Assembly (NCBI GenBank): GCA_026122225.1 | Contig: JANEZZ010001570.1 | Location: 6,386,501 to 6,450,500, forward strand | Length of the DNA: 64,000 nucleotides | Source of the DNA: Heloderma charlesbogerti | Lineage: Eukaryota > Chordata > Lepidosauria > Squamata > Helodermatidae | Direction of reading: 5' to 3' | Shown here: one piece after another, positions 1 through 10,647 of the stretch | How the letters are laid out: each line of letters starts with the position of its first letter | How positions within the stretch are numbered: the first letter of the stretch is position 1 | The notes under the pieces: generated by a model | Told to the model about the DNA's origin: nothing | Databases searched by the model: none | Seen by the model: only the letters and a program-made list of their open reading frames with translations | Translations under genes and position numbers: made by a program

Positions 1-1760
1 GGCTTTAGTATGAATTATTATTGGATTGTTTAATTTTAGTGTATTTTTTATTAATGTGAGATATTTTATTTATGCGGCACTTAAAAGGAGTCACAAGACT
101 CTTTGTTGTCTTTCCTGAAAAAGACAGTTCAGCCACAAATATCTGTCCTACATCTTCTGCAATAAAAACAGATAACTAAAAATACTGACCACCCATAAAA
201 CAAGTAACTTTGGGGAACATTTGGTAACACTGATAACTCCTTCTTGCCTTGCCTTGAATTATAACTACATCAGAGCCTTTCCTTGAGAACATTTTGTTTT
301 GCAAGTATGAAATGTAACCACAGCATGGATATTATGTGAGGACAGGATGACATTATCTTTAAAGGCCTGACAGCTGAGCGTTCATATTAGTGAAATAATT
401 TGGGCATTTTAGCTCATAACACACACTACTAAGAAAGGTTATTAGTAGTACTAGAGGTTCCCCACGATAACATTCTGCATAGTTAAACAAAGGACAAAAA
501 CATTCCTGGAAGACAGGAAATCCTCAGCCTGTTTCCAATTGTGATATATTGGACAGGACACCAGGTATGAAAGGGATGAATATCTGAAGAATGACTCATA
601 AACAGCAAACAGCTTTATTCAACCACAAGTGCAGCTTAAAATTATTTGGGCAATGGATCAGTAATGCCAGATGCCTTTTCTCTACCTGGACTTGGCAAGT
701 TCAGACTAGCTGTTATTCCTAAACAGGGAGGGTTGGAAGTTTGTTGCAATTTTCCTAGCATCCTGAACCAGTATCAGAGAGGGGAAAAAAAAGAATTATG
801 AGAATTATGAACCAGTATCAGAGAGGGGGGAAAAAAAAGAATTATGAGAAAAATATGAGATGATGTCAGATAGCCACATCAACAGCCATGATTTGCGAAT
901 ATATGGTGCTCCCTTGCACGTGTGTGTGAGGGTGCACCACATACATACCTGAAACCTATGTTTCAATTGATGGATATTTGTGAGCAGAGGGGAATGGCCA
1001 ATCCATCTGAAGCCACCCATCGAGAACAGCTCTGAAACCCTGGGACAGAGAAGCCCCACAGGTATGCAGTGGGAAGAAAACAAGGTACCAAGAAGTAAAC
1101 TTAATAAGAGATTTGGTCAGAAAGAAACATTTCAGCAGGCTGGTCTCCCTTAAACTCCAAGTGGTTGCACCTATTGTCAACAGCTATTAAATTAAGGTAT
1201 CCAACATAATGCCTTAAACATCCACAAGATGAGAGTGGATTGAGCGGCAGGGTACTGTTAGTACTGGAAAGAGGATTCAGAAGGAAATTAACAGTTAGTT
1301 TGATTCAGAACTGCTGTTGTTACATGTTTACTCATTCAAGAAAGACCAGGTTACCATGGGGCCAGTGTCTGATCAATACCAGGCCAACTTGCACTGCAAT
1401 AATACAATTAAAGTTTCCTAGGCACACTCAGTATCTCTACTCCATATTCTGCAGTAATGAGGATAATCCCATTGGAACAGAGCACTTGAGCCTGGAAGTT
1501 TGACCACATCATGCAATTTGGGTTCCAAGTATCAACTTATTTGTATTTGTTACATTGTTATCCCAACTTTCCATACAAAATGTCAAAGGCAGCCAAGGAT
1601 ATGCAATGATAATGCCTAAACATTTCCCATATGGAGTCCCCCCACATCTATTCCCCTTTTGAAATGAATTAGTTTTAATTTTTATATTTTTTTGCTTATA
1701 AAGACATTCTCCACTTAGAGAGAATGTTTCCAATAATGCCGTAGGACCCCAATGGAATTT
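1..1760. other. AT-rich non-coding stretch, no gene seen
   Basis: Mostly AT-rich sequence with frequent stops in all frames. The short open frames have no recognisable domain or codon bias. Apart from a small tandem duplication near 764-850 I see no repeat family here that I can name. The right edge runs into the GAT-rich tail of an antisense L2 copy. Confidence 0.6.
764..850. repeat. Two-copy tandem duplication, period about 45 bp
   Basis: The block starting GAACCAGTATCAGAGAGGGG, followed by a run of A and then AGAATTATGA, occurs at about 764-800 and again at about 809-847. The copies differ mainly in the length of the G and A runs. This looks like a recent local duplication. Confidence 0.85.
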
Positions 1761-2003
1761 GATGATGATGATGATTATGATGATATTTATATCCCGCCTT
1801 TTTCCCCAATACTGGGACTCAAGGTGGCTTTACAACATTAAAAACTTGTACAGTTAAAACATATAAATGGAAATATACAAAAGTTAAAAATGTAATTAAA
1901 TCATCGGTAATATTAAAATTGTATACAATTTTAGAATTTAAAAAAGCCAACAATAATATAAACAATAGTATCAATCCATCATATTCTCACAGGTCCGGAC
2001 TAT

Positions 2004-5000
2004 CTATCCCGAAATGCCTGCCAGAACAAAAAGTTTTTCCTGCCTGTGAAAACATACCAAGGAGGGTGCCACTCTCATCTCCCTGGGAAGGGAGTTCCAG
2101 AGCCCTGGGGCAGCCACCGAGAAGGCCTCTCCCACGTTCCTACCATGAAGCCTGTGATGGATTCTCGGGACCATGAGAAGCACCTCCCCTGAAGATCTCA
2201 GGGCATGAGCAGGCTCACAGAGGAGAATATGGCCTTTCAGATAACCTGGACCTGAGCCATATAGGGCTTTATAGGTCATGACCAGCACTTTGAATTGTGT
2301 CTGGAAAGAGACTGGGAGCCAGTGAAGCTGTTTTAATAGGGGAGTTGTATGCTTCCTGTAGCCAGCCCCAGTCAACAGTCTGGCAGCAGCTCTTTGAACC
2401 AGTTGAAGTTTCCGAACACTCTTCAAAGGCAGCCCCACGTAGAGCACATTACAGTAATCCAAGCGAGATGTAATTAAGGCATGTGTCACTGTGGCCAAGT
2501 CAGACATCTCAACCAACATGTGCAGCCGGCGTACTACCTTTATCTGTGCAAATTCACTCCTGGGCATCCAGGCTTAGGGTAGGGGTGTACGAAACATACT
2601 CACTGGTCCGCTGGGGGTGTCTGCGGGGGGGGGGGGGAGGCGATCCATCCCTCCCCCCGGAATCCTCCCAGCTGGCTCCGCTCCATGGCGAGTCTGCAGA
2701 GCTGCTGGCCGGGCCCATCCACAGCTGGACTTGCGTCCGCTGCAGGCGCAAATGGCGTCCAGTGTAACATTTGAGTCCCTGCGTTTTTTGCTGATAGGCT
2801 ATGTAAATATTTATGTAGCCTATCACCGAAAAGCGCAGTGACGCAAATGGCATCGGCTACGCTGGACACCATTTGCATCTGCAGTCCAGGGCAGCGGATG
2901 GACGGCAGCAGATGGACCTGGACGGACCAGGCAGCAGCAGGTAGGGTCCGGCTGGGGAGGATTTCGGGGGGTGGCGGGGGGGAGTAGTCCGTTCCGCCAT
3001 GGACTCCGGGGTGGATTTCTCCGCCATCCCTAGCTCAGGGCTGAATCCAGAAGTACACCCAAGCTGCAAACCTGTGTCTTCAGGGGGAGTGTAACCCCAT
3101 CCAGCATAAGCTGAATCCCTATTCCCTGATCTACCTTTCGACTGACCAGGAGCACCTCTGTCTTGTCTGGATTAAGCTTCAATTTGTTTGCCCTCATCCA
3201 GTCCATTACTGCCAACAGACACCGGTTCTGCACCCCAACAGCTTCCTTGGAATTAGATGGAAAGGAAAAGTAGAGCTGAGTGTCATCAGCATACTGGTGA
3301 CACCGAACCTCAAAACTCCGGACAACCTCTCCCAGGGTTTCATGTATATGTTAAATAGCATGTAGGACCCTGAGGAACTCCACAGGCCAATGGCCAGGGA
3401 GTCGAACAGAAGCCCCCAGCACCACCTTCTGGGTCTGCTCCTCCAAGGTGGAATGGAGCCACTTTAAAACAGTGCCAAGTCCCATCCCAGTGAGGCGGCC
3501 CAGAAGGATACCATGGTCGATGGTATCGAAAGCCTCTGCAAGGTCCAGCAGAACCAACAGAGACACACTCCCCCTGTCTAGTTCCTGGCATAGGTCATCC
3601 ACCAAGGCAACCAAAGTTGTTTCTGTCCCATAACCGGGCCTGAAACTGGATTGAAATGGATCTAGATAATCTGTCTCAACCAGGAATCCCTGGAGTTGGG
3701 AGGCCACCACATGCTCCAGAATCTTGCCCCAAAATGGAATACTGGAGACTGGCTGATAATTATCCAATATGGTGGGGTTCAGGGAGGGCTTTTTTTAACA
3801 GAGGTCTCACCACTGCCTCTTTCAGGTGAGATGGAACTCTGCCTTGACTAAGGAAGGCATTAACCACTCCACATACCCACATGGCCAGTCCACCTCTGGC
3901 TGCTTTTATGAGCCAGGAAGGGCAAGGATCTAGAACACACGTGGTGGTTTCCACCCCTCCCAGGATCCTGTCCACATCCCCAGGCTGTACAAATTGAAAA
4001 GTATTCAACAACACCGGACAAGCAGGGGCCAAAGTTACATCCACTGGGTCTGTACCAACTATAGCATCCAAGTCAGAGCAGATCTGAGCGATTTTGTCTG
4101 CAAAGTGCTGACCAAATTGTTCACAGCGGGCTGTCGAGAGGTTTAAATTCTCCTCTTGTGGGCTAGTGAATAAAACACCCCGACTACTCAAAACAGCTCC
4201 ACTGGATGGCTCTTTGCAGATGCAATAGTAGCAGGAAAAAAAAATTGCTGCCTGTATTGCCACAGAGTAGGCCTTCAAATAGGTTCTAGCCCGAGTTTGA
4301 TTGGATTCACTCTGAGTTTTCTGCCAATGTTGCTCTCATCACCTTCTCACTCGTTTCGTCGCCGCCAGCCGCCTAGAAAACCAGGGTGCTGGTGCAGCTC
4401 CACTTCGTGAGAGAGGGCACTCAAGAGCAATTGTGTCCATGACCCTGGTCATTTCTCCATTCCAAAGATTGGCCAAGGTTTTGACAGAATCGCCTGCAGA
4501 GGCAACAGGAAAATCCCCAAGAGCCATCAGGAAACCATTGGGATCCATCAGCCTCCTGGAGCGGACCATCTTAATCAGCCCTCCACCCCTGCAGAGGTTC
4601 CAAATGCCAGCAAATCTAAACCCCACCAGGTAGTGATCTGTCCATGACAATGGAACTGGGGAGAGTTCCTCCACTCTCAGATCACTATCACCCCATCCAG
4701 CATAGAAAATGAGGTCCAGAGTGCGCCCTGCAGCATGGGTGGGGCCAGATACCTTTTGGGACAGACCCATGGTTGTTATGGCGGACATGAAGTCCTGAGC
4801 CACTCCCGACAGGGCAGCCTCAGCATGGGTGTTGAAATCCCCCAGCACAACAAGCTACGGGGTCTCCAACACCAACCCTGAGACTACCCTGGCTAATTCA
4901 GGAAGAGTGACTGTTGAGCAGCGGGGTGGATGGTACACTAGCAGAATCCCTATTCTGTCCCAGGCACCCACCTTCAAATACATACACTCGAACTCAGCAG

Positions 5001-5344
5001 ACTGTGGGATAGGGCATCTGGTCAGGGGAATCAAATCCTGATAGACCATTGCCGCTCCACCTCCCCACCCCGAGGTCTTGCCTTCTGCTGGACAGAGAAC
5101 CCTGGAGGGCAGAGCTAAGAGAGATTAACACACACACAACTTCATCCAACCAGGTCTCTGTAATACAGGCCAGGTCAGTGTGTTCATCCAGGATCAAGTC
5201 CTGGATAGCAGTTATTTTACCATTCACCGACCTGGCATTCAGCAGCAGCAGTTTCAACCCAGGGGGCCTGTTGCCAGGGCCATCCGGGTTATATGAGTTA
5301 GAGAACAATTTGGGGACACATTTAAATTGAATGTACATAGGCAA
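2004..5344 (-). pseudogene. L2 ORF2 relic: endonuclease plus reverse transcriptase
   Basis: The ancestral protein nicks target DNA with an APE-type endonuclease and copies its own RNA with a reverse transcriptase. The reading frame is broken into at least seven pieces. Visible in order on the minus strand: an NARSVNGK-like endonuclease start near 5.23 kb; GDFN at about 4842-4831; SWTDHYLV near 4647-4624, where the usual SDH appears as TDH; and the RT N-terminal block (4278-3760). RT motif A, LDLAEAFDTIDHG, lies near 3545. GVPQG lies near 3380 and is followed by a frame break, so the YADD region is out of frame. KLKLNPDKTEVLLV lies near 3.15 kb. The C-terminal domain with SRLDYCNVLYVGLP spans 2567-2004. 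This is a dead copy. The assignment to L2 rests on remembered family motifs. Confidence 0.85.
2575..3032. mobile_element. TAGGG-ended inverted-repeat element, copy 1
   Basis: The 458 bp insertion splits L2 copy A. It begins TAGGG (with a second start AGGGGTGTACGAA a few bases in) and ends CATCCCTA. The trinucleotide GCT lies immediately on both sides (2572-2574 and 3033-3035), and removing the element plus one GCT restores the expected L2 text. The interior is GC-rich with long G runs, and contains a 32-base near-palindrome at 2793-2824 built from GATAGGCTATGTAA and TTATGTAGCCTATC. There is no coding capacity. It matches copy 2 at 34084-34622 at both termini and in the palindrome, so it is a non-autonomous DNA element or foldback family. 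I could not assign a superfamily. Confidence 0.75.
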
Positions 5345-5800
5345 AAACTAAAACAGAACAAGGAGTGCGCATCTTCACAATATAGTATGAAATTCTATAA
5401 CATATATACATGCAAGTGCCTCACTAAAAAACAATAACTGATAAAAAATAAAATTGTATTTCAGAGACTATCATTGACCTAGTATTAACACACATTAATA
5501 AGCCAAAATAAAACTTGCAACTGTCTTGGCTATGTCTGCAAATTGATAGTGTATGGGATGTAATGATCATGGTCATATTCAGGGAAGTGGGATTGGGACC
5601 ATGGTGCTGGGAGAAGGGGGTTAAATCTGACTCTCCCCATGAAGCTACAATTTGCCCCATGGGAAAGAATATGCAGATATGATATGCCACATCTAATTTG
5701 TACTCTCAGAGGGAAAATGCAAAAACAGGGTTACTAAATATTATGGCCAGTTTCTAGATCATTCATCTTGTCCATTTCTTTCCTGAAAGGCAGCCTTAGC

Positions 5801-5886
5801 CTGCAATCCAGTACTCAAGTTTCTGGGAATAAACCCCATTGAACTCAATGGGATTTGATTTTGAGTAGACATGTATAGGATTGTGC
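5801..5886. repeat. Dispersed palindromic hairpin repeat
   Basis: The segment starts TGCAATCC, passes through a self-complementary centre around ATTGAACTCAATGGG, and ends GTAGACATGTATAGGATTG. The two halves can pair over much of their length. Related copies lie at 53355-53437, 54372-54459, 62710-62793 and 62881-62962. I know this as a very common short repeat in squamate DNA; its transposon class is not established here. Confidence 0.7.
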
Positions 5887-6978
5887 TATATATTATTCAA
5901 CTATAAATCAGTTTATTAAATGGTAACATTTAATAAAGCAGGCACTTTTAACTTGTGTTTAATATTTTAGCACATGCAGGAAGTTAACAAAGATTGCAAA
6001 GATGAGAGAAAGCTCTCTCTGTACTCATGACATGAAACAAACAACGTTTTTAAAGCACCCAATCACAACACAATGAATTAGCATCTGACTGCCAAACTAA
6101 AATAGGAACAATGAACAATCTGAGCTCTTCTGGTTTTACAATGCAGCCTTGTCAACTTCTAGAAGCAGCATTTTCCACTTGCAATGTACAGTACATTCCC
6201 TCATGCAAACATCTAGTTGTATAGGTCATGCAATTTTAGAAAGGCACATTCAGTTTAGGCTACAAAACAAAGTTTTATCATATAAAAACCAAGTAAGCAC
6301 TCTTTCAAAAAGCAAAATGACAGCTTCTGTAACACTTCAGAGAGAAAAAAAAATGCAATACATAATGCACCAATCAAGTTTGATATTTTAAAAACAAATG
6401 AATGATCATTTGAAAATCTGATTATAAATCAGTCAACTGATAACAAACTAGTATTCTGGACCACATGCAGTTCACAGTGCATGTTATGTTTGCGCCACCT
6501 TCCTGTGAAGAAGCAAAACACGATCAGTTGCCACTAACATTGGAACTCAGTAGTTGTAACGAAAAGCCTCCTGGTTGTAGTAATTGTGCCAGAGTTACCA
6601 AACATGCCTAGGGCAGGCACAGCAGTTAATCCCAGGACTGTACGTGACTCCTACTGTTTGCATTTGAGTTTCTAGTATTCATTTATAGCCATATGCTTTA
6701 TATATCTTCTGGAAATATCTGCAGCAAGAATAAAAACTTCAAGTCTAATAGGCTGATTAGCTTTTGAGTTATGTCCTGTGTTTTATTGCTCAGCAAATTG
6801 TGAATTCCAGGAGCAATATTATATTGGATGGGATTATGGTTCTTTGTTGTATAAGCTTTAGGCTCTCCAATAATATATGGCAAAGGTAATAGTGATGGTT
6901 TTGCTTTGTTATTTGGGACCACCTGATGCACCTCTCCTGCCCAACAAAACAAAGAGGTCACAGTGTCAGAAATATATG

Positions 6979-6999
6979 AGAGTGAGAGAGAGAGAGAGG
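6979..6999. repeat. GA microsatellite
   Basis: Short imperfect run of GA dinucleotides. Confidence 0.9.
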
Positions 7000-7247
7000 A
7001 TGATAGCAAGCCTTGTGGGAGGGGGTATTGGGAGAGAGAGACATCATCCCATACTAACCTACAAGGTGGGCATAATATACAACAGGCAAGTACCACAGCT
7101 ATCACAGGAAGGAATGCATGTAGCCATTCCTGGCTCTCCCCACAACATATATGCTTGCTAATGCTATTGGGACTCAAACTGCTGTAAGAGTGAGGATGAA
7201 ATGGAATGGAGCATTCTAAGTGCTTTGCTCACACAATGACTGTAGGA

Positions 7248-7377
7248 CAGCCTTCCCCAACCTGGTACCCTCCAGATGTGTTGGACTATAACTCCCATAA
7301 ACCCAATGGTTATGCTGTCTAGAGATTATGCAAGTTGTCGTCCAAAATATCAGAAGGCACCAGATTGGGGAAGGTTG
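7248..7377. mobile_element. Short hAT-like MITE (CAGCCTTCCCCAACC termini)
   Basis: About 130 bp, almost wholly palindromic. It starts CAGCCTTCCCCAACCTGG and CCCTCCAGATGT, and ends with the inverted version AGGCACCAGATTGGGGAAGG. The flanking octamers CTGTAGGA (left) and CTGTAAGT (right) agree at 6 of 8 bases, consistent with an old 8 bp target duplication of the hAT type. Sister copies are at 16000, 42934, 49225 and 57336. No coding capacity. Confidence 0.8.
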
Positions 7378-7385
7378 CTGTAAGT

Positions 7386-9111
7386 TATCAAGTCACCTCA
7401 AGACAAAGCCACATTTGAGTAATTATTTTAACTGAGGTTTAGCTGTACATCCACGGGGGGTGGGGGGGTTAAGCAGCAATTAGAAAAATCTAAATGGATC
7501 TGACCAAATATTGGAAATGGGTACTAGCCCCCAGTACTCATATTCTGAAAATGGTCTGCCCTCCTGGTAGACAAGATTATTTCTACAATAGGTATATACT
7601 CCTGTTTAAAAAGAATAGTATGAAAGCCGCTTGGGCCACACCACCTTAATATGCAACTGCCTACATAGAAAGTATGTACGTGTCAAGGTGGGAGGAACAC
7701 ATACCTAACAGCATAACAGGGAGGACAATTCTCTCAGACTTGTTGCAGGGCAGTCACTAATTGGATTCTCTCCCTTGTCAGGTCTGAGCTGCATGAAAGC
7801 AGAGAGGACCAGATGCATTCAATTACTGAGATGATATCTTAATGAGGCTTCTGAAAACAGACCAGTTCAATGTCCACTCAAAGACAATGGATTCAGGCAT
7901 GCCAAGCTCTACTTGGGGACATGCGATGTCTGTCATGCTGATGCAATAAGAAGAATCCAATTTCTGCCATTTGAATATAATGTGCATTCAAAGGGTATTA
8001 TTCCAAATTCCTGAAGTGTGGCATAGAATATATTTTCAAGGACAGGACAGAAAATAAGAAAGAGCTAAAGGCTTATTTCAGTACAAGATCCGTATTTTAA
8101 AATGCTCTAGCAAACTGGACAAATCTCAACACAGAAAAATTGGCAGGAGAGGGAAACCTTATATTTTACTAATGACACCTTTCCCCACAATATGTCAAGC
8201 AAGATTTTCACACTGTGGAAGGAAAAACATATTTACTGTTATTAGGGTAGTGTAATATTTTGAAGGACAAGACATGTTCCTGGGAATAACTTATAACTTC
8301 CAAAGTTATATTTAAACCAATGTCTCCATCTGTTCAGTTTTTCAGAAACCTACTTACGTTACCTAAAATTAATAAAAGAGTGAAAAGTAACTAAATAGAT
8401 GACATACAGCACAGGACTCAACTGTTTGCTTTTCTAACACAGTACTTTGCACAGTTTTGATGCACACTGCAAAGCTCAGCAATTATTTTGCAAATTTCTT
8501 GTGAAACGGTTTCAATAAATAATGAAAATCTTTCTTCATGTATATCAGAATGTTCCTGCTTGCTATTTTAAGTAGGTGTCTGGGGGCCTCTACTGGTGCA
8601 CCTTCACATATTACTAAGTTAGATGCTGCAACTTTCATGAAACCAAATGGAGTGAAAGAAATACCTCTGCTGAAGACATAAACCTTGCTGAACTACAGAA
8701 GAAAACATTGCATCACACCTATGTTTTCAGGAGGGGAACCCTAATACGACAGATCAGGCCAGCACAACTTGTGACCCACTCACTGGTCATGTATAATGCT
8801 CCACTATGGGCTTGATAAACCTCCTTGTTACTTTCTGAAGCTGCAAAAGGTAAAACAGGAAACTGACAAGGATCTAGCAGACCACAATGCATGGTGATGG
8901 GCTGCATTTGGGAAGACTGAAATAGGCTGTGTTGTTATTGCAGACAAATCAATGAAGTTTTTCACAACTGTTAATAATGTCAAACATACCACATGATTTA
9001 ATACTGGTTTCCCTGAAAATAATTACTTTTCTGCAATTAAAAACAAATCCACTGAAACCCCTGGGCTGTGTATTTATGGGTCATCCATTGTCCTTCACCT
9101 TTAGGAATTTA
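7386..9111. other. Non-coding stretch, nothing recognised
   Basis: No coding frame with domain support, no RNA gene and no repeat family that I can name. There is a short G-rich patch near 7455-7470. Confidence 0.55.
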
Positions 9112-9402
9112 GGGCAGTATCCAATGCTGTCCTTGTGCCTCCACTGTTTGTGTTGCACCAGTGGGACCCACCGCTGGAGCAACAGGAAGCTAGTGTTTCC
9201 CTAGAGCAACCCTGGAAATGAGTTGAAATGCTCATTTCTGGAACAGGACCAGTCCGTGGAGCTCCCTTCTGTGAGCTTCGATGAGCTATTCCATTCTGGA
9301 AACTTGTGTTTTGGCTCGTTTCTGGTTGTGTGATGATGCATTAGCTTCCTGTTGCTCCAGCAGTGGGTCCCACTGGAACATGGGCAGGATTGGATATTAC
9401 CC
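9112..9402. mobile_element. Palindromic MITE with long inverted arms (GGGCAGTATCCAATG)
   Basis: The left end reads GGGCAGTATCCAATGCTGTCC in outline, and the right end is its inverted counterpart, GGATTGGATATTACCC. Inside each arm, the block AGTGGGACCCACCGCTGGAG with CAACAGGAAGCTA on the left is mirrored by TAGCTTCCTGTTGCTCCAGC with AGTGGGTCCCACT on the right. The arms therefore pair for roughly 75 bases around a unique centre of about 120 bp. There is no open frame of note. Flanking bases do not give a convincing target duplication, so the superfamily is open. Confidence 0.8.
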
Positions 9403-10346
9403 ATTGACTTCCTTGTTTCTTTTACCACTAGCACATGTTGTCTTCTCTACCCAGGCACATCGAAACAAGAATCCTTACTGAGGTTCTCAGGAATGCCAAG
9501 AAGCTTCCAAATATGAAAGACACATACAAAGTAGCTCCCTAAAGGTGTGTTACATTCTGGCTTCATGGAAAATTTCTCAATAAAATGCTGCCCCATCAGA
9601 GGCCAAATTATAAGGAAACCAACTTGGATTTTCCCTGCCCCCTAACTTTCCAGATGTGGCACCAGTAGTAGCCCCACAATCAATTGTCTGGGGTAGTGGC
9701 AGAGAGGAGTTCCAAGGTAACACTGGACAAGTTTGATGGTTGTGATGGATAAGAACAGGGCTTCGTGTTGGCCTTCGTTTAAAGATGGGTGGACACTTGA
9801 GTAAGAACAGAACACATTTTTATCAGGGCTTAGTAGCCAACATGGCAAGGCCTTCTTGTTTCCAGCTCCACAAAGGCAAATCATGTCCCTTTTGTACCTG
9901 CTGCTCAGTGAGGGAGTTGTACAGGACAGAGGTACTGAGCAACGTTTTGAAGAGATGCACTCTGGCTCCATGTCTTGATAGCAGCTTTTAACAAAATGTT
10001 AGCCATAAGGTGGATTATACTGGGGCTTTCCCTGTAGGTTGCCACAATTAAATTTCTGGGTACAACTGATGAACAGAATTGTGGAGTCTTGGCTAAAGAG
10101 AAGACTTCTAGGACAATGCTGGTCCAAGCAAAACCCTAGAGAAATGGATACAAACAAATGGGAAGTAAACTCCAAGCCGGGAGAATTTAGTGGGACAGCA
10201 ATAATTCTGAGGAGATGCAATGCTCGTTGATAAGAAATAGCTTAAGAATAGTATTAGGCCTCATTTCATGTTAAATAAATATTTGTAAGAGTTCTGAATG
10301 AAGATAACCCAAATTCGGTGTCAAGAAAAGCTGAATTCTGTCATCT
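9403..10346. other. Non-coding stretch, nothing recognised
   Basis: No gene, RNA or named repeat seen between the palindromic element at 9112-9402 and the hAT element at 10355. Confidence 0.55.
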
Positions 10347-10354
10347 GCTTAAGT

Positions 10355-10639
10355 TAGGGCTAGGCAACCTTCTGGACCCGTGGTCTATTGGAAATTTTAG
10401 AAACTGTCCTGGGCACAACCATAAAATGGCTGCCATGGGTGGGCGTGGCTAGTCACAAAGAACAAGTAACCTGCCCAGAGGCATTCATGGAAAATTAAGA
10501 TGGCAGCAGCTAGAGGCTTCCACTTTGCTTGGAAGCAATCCCAGCTGCTAATAAAAAAAATATAAAAATATTTTTTAAAAAATTGGGAAGAGCACAGTGG
10601 CTCTGTGGGCACCTGCAGGCACCATGTTGCCCACCCCTG
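10355..10639. mobile_element. Non-autonomous hAT element with perfect 8 bp target duplication
   Basis: The 285 bp element has termini TAGGGCTAGGCAACC and, at the other end, GTTGCCCACCCCTG. The inverse of the latter is CAGGGGTGGGCAAC, a standard hAT-type end in reptiles. It is flanked by identical octamers GCTTAAGT at 10347-10354 and 10640-10647, which fixes both boundaries and supports the hAT superfamily. It has no transposase, so it would have been mobilised in trans. Confidence 0.9.
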
Positions 10640-10647
10640 GCTTAAGT

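Larger units (their letters stand above)
1761..5345 (-). mobile_element. L2-clade LINE copy A, antisense, interrupted by a MITE
   Basis: Read on the minus strand, this is a non-LTR retrotransposon running from its endonuclease domain (about 5.3 kb) through reverse transcriptase to a 3' UTR that ends in a trinucleotide (ATC)n tail at 1761-1784. The plus-strand text at the tail reads TTTATATCCCGCC, the usual antisense view of reptilian L2 or SINE 3' ends. The YADDTQLY-type RT region and the KLKLNPDKTEVLLV block are L2-like rather than CR1-like, because CR1 has FADDTKL. A 458 bp inverted-repeat element at 2575-3032 splits it in the RT C-terminal region. The 5' end is truncated near the start of the endonuclease and its exact position is uncertain. 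Confidence 0.85.
5346..7239. other. Non-coding stretch with a hairpin repeat and a GA microsatellite
   Basis: No gene is supported. The content is ordinary AT-rich sequence, with one copy of a dispersed palindromic repeat at 5801-5886 and a short GA repeat near 6979-6999. The longest open frame (6698-7177, minus) reads through the GA tract and has no recognisable domain. Confidence 0.6.

Noticed and set aside
6698..7177. 159-codon open frame on the minus strand
   Set aside because: It reads through a GA microsatellite (SSSLSLSLS), has no recognisable domain, and lies in ordinary non-coding sequence.
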